From NCBI GenBank assembly GCA_947478975.1, contig CANJYI010000081.1, positions 1 to 9,485 on the forward strand: DNA of 9,485 nt. Reading direction: 5' to 3'. Source of the stretch: Chthoniobacteraceae bacterium (lineage in GTDB: Bacteria; Verrucomicrobiota; Verrucomicrobiia; Chthoniobacterales; Chthoniobacteraceae). This document shows positions 5,182 to 9,485 of the stretch, in pieces. Under the pieces are notes generated by a model that worked only from the letters and a program-made list of their open reading frames with translations, was not told the origin of the DNA and made no database searches. How positions within the stretch are numbered: the first letter of the stretch is position 1; each line of letters opens with the position of its first letter. Both the position numbers and the translations under genes were made by a program.

Positions 5182-6774
5182 TTAGTGAGCAGCTTTCCCG
5201 GAGAACATCGTGGTCAGGTGCCGGTATTCGCCGTAGATGCGGTCGTAGGCGGGCGCGTGGGCGGGGTTTGGGCTGAAGAGGGCTGCGGTGCCGGGCTTGG
5301 GAGTCGCCATGGCGCTGATCGCTTCGCCGGGTGAGGGGAAAAGCCCCGCTGCGAGCGCCCCCAGAATCGCCGCACCCAAAGCAGGTCCCTGCTTGCTTGG
5401 ATGGACCGTGATCTCGGCGCCGAGAACGTCCGCATAGACTTGGACGACCAACGGATTGTGGTGCGGGAGCCCACCGGTGGCCACGAACCGCAACACCGGT
5501 ACGCCGCCGTCCCGGAGCAGTTCGACAATCCAACGAAGCCCGAAAGCCGACCCTTCCAGAAGTGCACGGTACAGGTGCGCGGGCCCGTGGTGTAGCGCGA
5601 GCCCGGTGAAGGCGCCCTTGAGCGAGCCGTCCATGAGGGGGGTGCGGCAGCCGTTGAGCCAGTCGAGACACAGAAGTCCGTCTGCACCGGGAGGGAGCGC
5701 AGCGGCGTCTGAGCCGAGGGTGGCAAGGCTTTGTCCGGTGAGTCTGGCGAGCCAGTCAAAAGCGTCGCCGACGGCAGCCTGACCGGTTTCGTAGCCGCAG
5801 TAGCCGGGGAGAATCCCGTTTGGAACAATGCCGGCGACCCCGGCAATGGTGCGTTCGGAGAGGCTGTTGAGCATGTGGCAGGAGCTGGTGCCCAGAACCA
5901 GCACAAGGGTGCCGGGTTCGGCGGCGCCGGCTCCCGGGACGCCCGCATGTGCGTCGATGGTGGCGGCGCTCACGGGGGTGCCTTCGGCGAGACCGAGCAG
6001 CGCCGCAGCGGAACCGGAAAGACCGCCGGCGGAGCTGCCCGGTGCAAGGAAGCGGCCTGGGAGCTTCTCCGACGCAATGTCCCTCAATGCGGGATGTAGG
6101 GCGTGGAGAAAGTCCGGCGACGGCCAGCCTTCAGTCGGACTCCACATGCCCTTGTAGCCAGCCTGACAGGTGGAACGCACCAGCGCCTCGGCCGGGCCTC
6201 CGACCAACTGCCACACCAGCCAGTCACCCGCTTCGAGCCACACCTCGGTGGCCGCGTAGACCGCGGGGGAAACCTCGAGGGTCTCGAGGATTTTTGGGAA
6301 GAACCATTCCAGCCCGATGGCGCCCCCGTAGCGTTGCAAGAAGGGTTCCTGGCGTGCATGCGCCAGGGCGTTGAGGCGGGCGGTCTGTTCCCGGGCCCCG
6401 TGGTGCTTCCACAATTTGGGCCAGGCCAAGGGAGTCAGTGCAAACTCGGCCAGCAGGCACAGGGGCGTGCCATCGCGCAGCGTCGGCAACATGGTGCAAC
6501 TGGTGAAGTCGACGCCGATTCCGGCCACTGCCGAGCCGGCGAGCCCCGCCTGTTGCAACGCTGCCTGGGTGGCCTGCGCTGCGGCGGCGGTCCAGTCCAG
6601 CGGATGCTGGAGGGCATAGTGGAGAGGCAGCGTTTGCGTTGCGCCGGGCAGTTGCCGGGTGATCTGTCCGTGGGCGTACGGCGCGGAGGCGGAGGCGAGC
6701 TCCGTGCCGTCCAAGGTCACTAACAGCGCGCGGACGGATTCGGTGCCAAAATCGAGGCCGAGGGTGGTTTTCAT
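5182..6774 (-). CDS. araB: L-ribulokinase (AraB), FGGY carbohydrate kinase
   Basis: AraB phosphorylates L-ribulose with ATP to L-ribulose 5-phosphate in L-arabinose catabolism. The 530-residue product starts with the FGGY N-terminal phosphate-binding motif LGLDFGTESVRALLV (residues 5-19). Ribulokinase-type segments resembling Bacillus AraB include IGVDFTSCTMLP (86-97), KLWKHHGA (120-127), QRYGGAIGLEWFFPKI (147-162), EAGDWLVWQL (181-190) and STCQAGYKGMW (201-211). IDAHAGVPGAGA (273-284) carries Asp274, the expected catalytic base. LGTSSCHML (294-302), PGYCGYETGQAAVGD (323-337) and the C-terminal nucleotide-binding VATGGLPHHNPLVVQVYADV (431-450) complete the fold. Length and motif order are intact. 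No araA, araD or transporter gene is adjacent, so the substrate call rests on homology alone; a related pentulose kinase is the alternative. No Shine-Dalgarno sequence is seen before the ATG. Confidence 0.9.
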   Translation of the reverse strand: MKTTLGLDFGTESVRALLVTLDGTELASASAPYAHGQITRQLPGATQTLPLHYALQHPLDWTAAAAQATQAALQQAGLAGSAVAGIGVDFTSCTMLPTLRDGTPLCLLAEFALTPLAWPKLWKHHGAREQTARLNALAHARQEPFLQRYGGAIGLEWFFPKILETLEVSPAVYAATEVWLEAGDWLVWQLVGGPAEALVRSTCQAGYKGMWSPTEGWPSPDFLHALHPALRDIASEKLPGRFLAPGSSAGGLSGSAAALLGLAEGTPVSAATIDAHAGVPGAGAAEPGTLVLVLGTSSCHMLNSLSERTIAGVAGIVPNGILPGYCGYETGQAAVGDAFDWLARLTGQSLATLGSDAAALPPGADGLLCLDWLNGCRTPLMDGSLKGAFTGLALHHGPAHLYRALLEGSAFGLRWIVELLRDGGVPVLRFVATGGLPHHNPLVVQVYADVLGAEITVHPSKQGPALGAAILGALAAGLFPSPGEAISAMATPKPGTAALFSPNPAHAPAYDRIYGEYRHLTTMFSGKAAH

Positions 6775-6981
6775 CGGTGCAAAGGGTGGGGCGTAAGCGC
6801 TGGGAGGGGAGTTGGGGAACGGGTGCTTTGGTGCCTGCGTGCAGGGTGAATGTCAAGGCGGTATAGGTTTGTAAGTAATTGCGGATAAGCCATGTCTCGC
6901 GCCGAATGCTCAGTCGACAGGCTGCCGCTCTGCGGATAACCTATCTCTGTAGCTGACGCCCAGCCTCCTGAAAGGATCCCC
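6775..6981. promoter_or_regulatory. Divergent intergenic region of araB and the CxxCH-protein gene
   Basis: These 207 bases must contain the promoters of two genes transcribed away from each other. The 9-base sequence TGCGGATAA occurs twice in direct orientation (6880-6888 and 6931-6939), 51 bases apart. That is close to five helical turns, so it could be a pair of regulator sites. A weak minus-strand pair TTATCC, 17 bases, TATACC (about 6888-6860) could serve araB. No strong consensus promoter is seen on either strand. Confidence 0.3.
6971..6976 (+). promoter_or_regulatory. Ribosome-binding site of the CxxCH-protein gene
   Basis: AAAGGA lies five bases before the ATG at 6982. It is one of the few recognisable Shine-Dalgarno-like sequences in the window and supports this start. 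Confidence 0.5.
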
Positions 6982-8271
6982 ATGACGCCTTCCCCCTTTG
7001 TCCGCTCCTTTGTCCCGCCCTGTCCGGGGTTGAAAACCGCGCTTCGGTGGGTGCTGTCCATTGGAGCGCTCGGTGGCGGCTGGCTGACGGCGGAGGATTT
7101 TCAGGGAAGCGCCCACAAGCTCGAGTTTGACATGCCCCCGATCGGGTATACCAGCGCGCAGGCGACCGACCCGGTGGCGCAGTTGGAGAAGACACGCGGG
7201 ACCGTGGCCGCCGGGGCCGAGCCGTACCACCCCAAGTTTGGCTATCTGCCGCGGGTGCTGGAGTTGCTCCACGTGTCCGTTTCCTCCCAGATGCTGGTGT
7301 TTTCCAAGACCTCGGTGCAGCGCCACAATATTGATCCGTCCAATCCGCGGGCGCTGTATTTTTCGGACGAGGTCTATATCGGGTACATCCCCGGGGCACC
7401 CGAGCTCGAGGTGGCGGTGGTGGACTCGGATTTGGGGACGGTGTTTTACACGGTACACCAGGACGGGGAGGAGCCGCTGCGTTTTAAGCGGAGCAACGAG
7501 TGCCTCAACTGCCACGGCGCGGCGCGGAGCATGGGGGTGCCGGGGTTTGTGCTGCGTTCGCTGGACACGGATGAGGAGGGGGAGATTGTGGCCGCGACCG
7601 ACACCTCTGAGATCTCGCACTGTACTCCGGTGGCGCAGCGCTGGGGCGGTTGGTACGTGACCAACGCGCCCGCGGACTGGGTGCACCGGGGGAACGATCC
7701 CGGCCATGAGGAGCGGGACGAGGCGCGGAAAAAGGCCCTGATTCGGAAGATCACCGCTTCCCGGCGCTACCCGGCCTCTGGAAGCGACACGCTGGCGCTG
7801 CTGTTGCACGACCACCAGACGCACATGCACAACTACATCACGCGGCTGCACATGGAAGGGCAGCAGCGGATTGCCGAGTACGGGCATGTGCGCTACCTCG
7901 ACACGCAGGTGCGGGCCTTTCTGCGGTACCTGCTCTTTACCGAGGAGGCCCCGTTGCCGTCCCGGTTGGAGGCGGCGGGGGAATTTCGGGCCGAGTTTCA
8001 AAAGGCTGCAAAGCGGGATTCCCAAGGGCGTTCCCTGCGGGACTTGGATTTGCAGACGCGCCTCTTCAAGTATCCGTGCAGCTTTCTGATTGATTCGGAC
8101 GCCTTTCGAAAACTGCCCGGTCTGGTGCGGCAGAAAATTCTTGATCGGCTCCACACCGTACTGTTGGGAGAGGACACGCACGCCGATTTCGCGGGTCTTT
8201 CGGCGGAGGGCCGGCAGGCTGTCCTGGAGATTTTACGCGACACCTGTCCGGACCTGACGGCGGGCTGGTGA
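6982..8271 (+). CDS. Exported conserved protein with a single CxxCH haem-attachment motif, function unknown
   Basis: The 429-residue product has an N-terminal hydrophobic segment (about 18-37, KTALRWVLSIGALGGGWLTA), a signal peptide or membrane anchor. C174-L-N-C177-H178 is a c-type haem-binding motif in the context FKRSNECLNCHGAARSMGVPG. It resembles a conserved family of planctomycetes, verrucomicrobia and acidobacteria recognised by YTSAQATDPVAQLEK (56-70), YLPRVLELLHVSVSSQMLVF (88-107), FSKTSVQRHNIDP (107-119), RALYFSDEVYIGYIPG (123-138), CHG..GVPGFVLRS (177-193), QRWGGWYVTN (219-228) and a His-rich HDHQTHMHNYITRLH (276-290). I know no assigned function. The His-rich stretch could supply the distal haem ligand or another metal site. 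The C-terminus ends LSAEGRQAVLEILRDTCPDL, also typical of the family. A periplasmic electron-transfer or sensing role is inferred. It is divergent from araB and convergent with the methyltransferase gene. Confidence 0.85.
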   Translation: MTPSPFVRSFVPPCPGLKTALRWVLSIGALGGGWLTAEDFQGSAHKLEFDMPPIGYTSAQATDPVAQLEKTRGTVAAGAEPYHPKFGYLPRVLELLHVSVSSQMLVFSKTSVQRHNIDPSNPRALYFSDEVYIGYIPGAPELEVAVVDSDLGTVFYTVHQDGEEPLRFKRSNECLNCHGAARSMGVPGFVLRSLDTDEEGEIVAATDTSEISHCTPVAQRWGGWYVTNAPADWVHRGNDPGHEERDEARKKALIRKITASRRYPASGSDTLALLLHDHQTHMHNYITRLHMEGQQRIAEYGHVRYLDTQVRAFLRYLLFTEEAPLPSRLEAAGEFRAEFQKAAKRDSQGRSLRDLDLQTRLFKYPCSFLIDSDAFRKLPGLVRQKILDRLHTVLLGEDTHADFAGLSAEGRQAVLEILRDTCPDLTAGW

Positions 8272-8315
8272 GTGGCTTGCGTCACGCGACCGGATTTCAA
8301 AGGAACGTGCTCCGT

Positions 8316-9191
8316 TCATTTGGCGCCGTAGGTCATCGCGTAGAGAATCACGGCCGTGGCGGCGTTGACTGAAAAGGAGTCAATCGCCTCCCCCATGGGA
8401 ATGGCGACCAGTTTGTCGAGTGAGTCACGAAGTGCGGGCGAAATGCCCTTGCCTTCGTTGCCCACAAAAAGCGCCATCGCCTTGCTTTCGAAACGCGCCT
8501 CGGGGAGCAGGACGCACGCCTCGGTGGCTGCGCCGATCGTGAGCACCCCGTGTTGCCGCAGCAGGGCGAGCAGGGTCTCGGTGGAGTCCCACCGGATGAC
8601 TGGGACGCGGAAGACGCTTCCCATGGAAGTGCGCGCCGACCGTGGGTGGAGCGGGTCGGTGCCCCTCAGCGCTACAACCGCCTCGACTCCGAGTGCGTGG
8701 GCGGTGCGCATCAAGGCGCCCACGTTTCCGGGATCCATGAGTTCCTCCAAAACCAAGATCTTCCTCCGTTTGGTGTCACGGTCCCAAGCCGCGAGCAGTT
8801 CCGCAAGATCTGGCGACAGTGGAACGGCGGCGAGCGCCAGGACCGCTCCAAAGGTGCGCCCCTCGGTGAGTTCGCCAAGGACGTCGTCCGGCACGAGGGT
8901 GAGCGGGGATCCGAGTTCGCCAACGCGGCACAGCAGCGCTGAGAGCCGCGGCGAAGGATTGTCGAAATCGCTCTGGCCAACCAATACATGCGCCAGAGGC
9001 GTGCCACAGGCCAGCGCGCGCTCGAGCAGACGGAAACCTTCGATGGCAAAAAGCCCGAGCTGCCTGCGGCCTGCCACCGAAAGCGCCCGTCGGTAGTCCG
9101 CGACCACCCGCGGCCAAGGTGAACTGCGGTCCGTCGCTTTCTTCAGAGGGTAACCCTCCTCTGACTCCTCATGGAACAGGGCGTTATCCAC
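8316..9191 (-). CDS. SpoU/TrmH-family RNA 2'-O-ribose methyltransferase
   Basis: This is a SPOUT-class enzyme that transfers methyl from S-adenosylmethionine to a ribose 2'-OH of rRNA or tRNA. The N-terminal substrate-binding domain contains GLFAIEGFRLLERAL (residues 46-60, L30-like fold). The knotted catalytic domain holds motif 1 LEELMDPGNVGALMRTAHAL (148-167, with Asn156 and Arg162), motif 2 FVGNEGKGI (242-250) and motif 3 IPMGEAIDSFSVNAATAVIL (264-283). In motif 3 the usual S-L-N-V-S reads S-F-S-V-N. The RNA target cannot be told from sequence. The start is uncertain. GTG at 9191 is the only ATG/GTG/TTG codon upstream of the conserved region, but it lies inside a palindromic repeat. CTG at 9146 (residue 16) has a strong AGGAGGG seven bases upstream (9160-9154). 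Convergent with the CxxCH-protein gene across 44 bases. Confidence 0.85.
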   Translation of the reverse strand: MDNALFHEESEEGYPLKKATDRSSPWPRVVADYRRALSVAGRRQLGLFAIEGFRLLERALACGTPLAHVLVGQSDFDNPSPRLSALLCRVGELGSPLTLVPDDVLGELTEGRTFGAVLALAAVPLSPDLAELLAAWDRDTKRRKILVLEELMDPGNVGALMRTAHALGVEAVVALRGTDPLHPRSARTSMGSVFRVPVIRWDSTETLLALLRQHGVLTIGAATEACVLLPEARFESKAMALFVGNEGKGISPALRDSLDKLVAIPMGEAIDSFSVNAATAVILYAMTYGAK

Positions 9192-9264
9192 AGATGACGC
9201 AGATTTTCACAGATGGTATTTCTGGTTTTTTGTCATCTGTAAAATCTGAGACATCTACGGATAA
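9184..9264. repeat. Second CAGAT-type palindromic repeat
   Basis: The left arm 9184-9215 (starting TTATCCACAGATGACGCAG) pairs imperfectly with the right arm 9234-9264 (ending CATCTACGGATAA) around an 18-base loop. Each arm holds three units with a CAGAT or TAGAT core spaced 9-10 bases apart. The left arm matches the araB-side repeat over 20 bases with two differences (9186-9205 against 5077-5096). The right edge is 17 bases beyond the amidohydrolase stop, and the left edge overlaps the GTG start assigned to the methyltransferase gene. Confidence 0.8.
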
Positions 9265-9281
9265 GTCTCTGAGTAAGGTGT

Positions 9282-9485
9282 TTATGCAAAGAATACGTGC
9301 TCCGCTGTTTTGCGGAGGAGCCACTCTTTGTCTTCGGCGTTGAGGAAATCCAGCCTGTCCCGGATGAGACCGATCGAATCCGCGTAGTGGTGCCCCGGCT
9401 GCACCTGGTACGGACAGTCGCTGGCCCACATCAACCGGCGCGCGCCGTAGGCCGCGTGGAGTGTGCGAATCATGGGCGCCAGATC
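9282..9485 (-). CDS. Amidohydrolase family protein (Amidohydro_2-like), C-terminal end (partial)
   Basis: The frame is open from the window edge (…DLAPM) to a TAA at 9284-9282, giving the last 67 complete codons or so. RRLMWASDCPYQVQPGHHYA carries the Asp of the [WF]-[AG]-S-D-x-P motif, which in amidohydrolase TIM barrels (PF04909) is the last metal-binding or catalytic aspartate. It is followed by the usual ending, where a helix (DRLDFLNAEDKEWLLRKTAE) leads to a final H-V-F-F, equivalent to the N-A-x-x-L-F of the family. These enzymes hydrolyse or decarboxylate cyclic and aromatic substrates or lactones in the cytoplasm. The substrate cannot be inferred without the upstream part. Confidence 0.75.
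   Translation of the reverse strand, partial: DLAPMIRTLHAAYGARRLMWASDCPYQVQPGHHYADSIGLIRDRLDFLNAEDKEWLLRKTAEHVFFA

Noticed and set aside
6910..8181. Minus-strand frame of 423 codons antisense to the CxxCH-protein gene
   Set aside because: The sense strand carries conserved family motifs and a ribosome-binding site; the antisense peptide is a compositional shadow.

Overview
The window looks like a bacterial chromosome fragment of high GC content, most plausibly from the Verrucomicrobiota or a relative in the PVC group. This placement is an inference. It rests on a futalosine-pathway menaquinone gene, a Porin_5-like outer-membrane porin, a secreted NHL-repeat propeller, a CxxCH protein of a type I associate with Planctomycetes, Verrucomicrobia and Acidobacteria, scarce Shine-Dalgarno sequences, and GC-rich palindromic intergenic repeats. 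No rRNA, tRNA, CRISPR array, transposase or phage gene is visible.

Layout, left to right. Bases 1-87 are the end of a type II secretion pseudopilin (GspG-like). Bases 233-1096 (+) encode MqnD. Bases 1097-1797, between the convergent mqnD and porin genes, hold an array of palindromic repeats and no credible gene. Bases 1798-3216 (-) encode the porin. About 660 bp upstream of the porin (3217-3879) contain its leader and a stretch I cannot assign. Bases 3880-4980 (-) encode a secreted six-bladed NHL-repeat protein. A CAGAT-rich palindrome (5076-5172) separates it from L-ribulokinase araB (5182-6774, -). Divergent from araB, 6982-8271 (+) encodes an exported protein with one CxxCH haem-attachment motif. 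Convergent with that is a SpoU/TrmH-family RNA methyltransferase (8316 to about 9191, -). A second CAGAT palindrome (9184-9264) follows, then the C-terminal end of an amidohydrolase (9282-9485, -) that runs out of the window.

The genes do not form one pathway. They look like a run of single transcription units: respiratory quinone synthesis, outer-membrane transport, a secreted propeller, pentose catabolism, a possible periplasmic haem protein and RNA modification. The most unusual content is intergenic. There are two families of palindromic repeats, and one copy of the second supplies the only GTG start upstream of the conserved domain of the methyltransferase gene. I see no clear new defence or mobile system. 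The best candidates for something undescribed are the CxxCH protein, the unassigned 3246-3879 stretch and the modular CAGAT palindromes.
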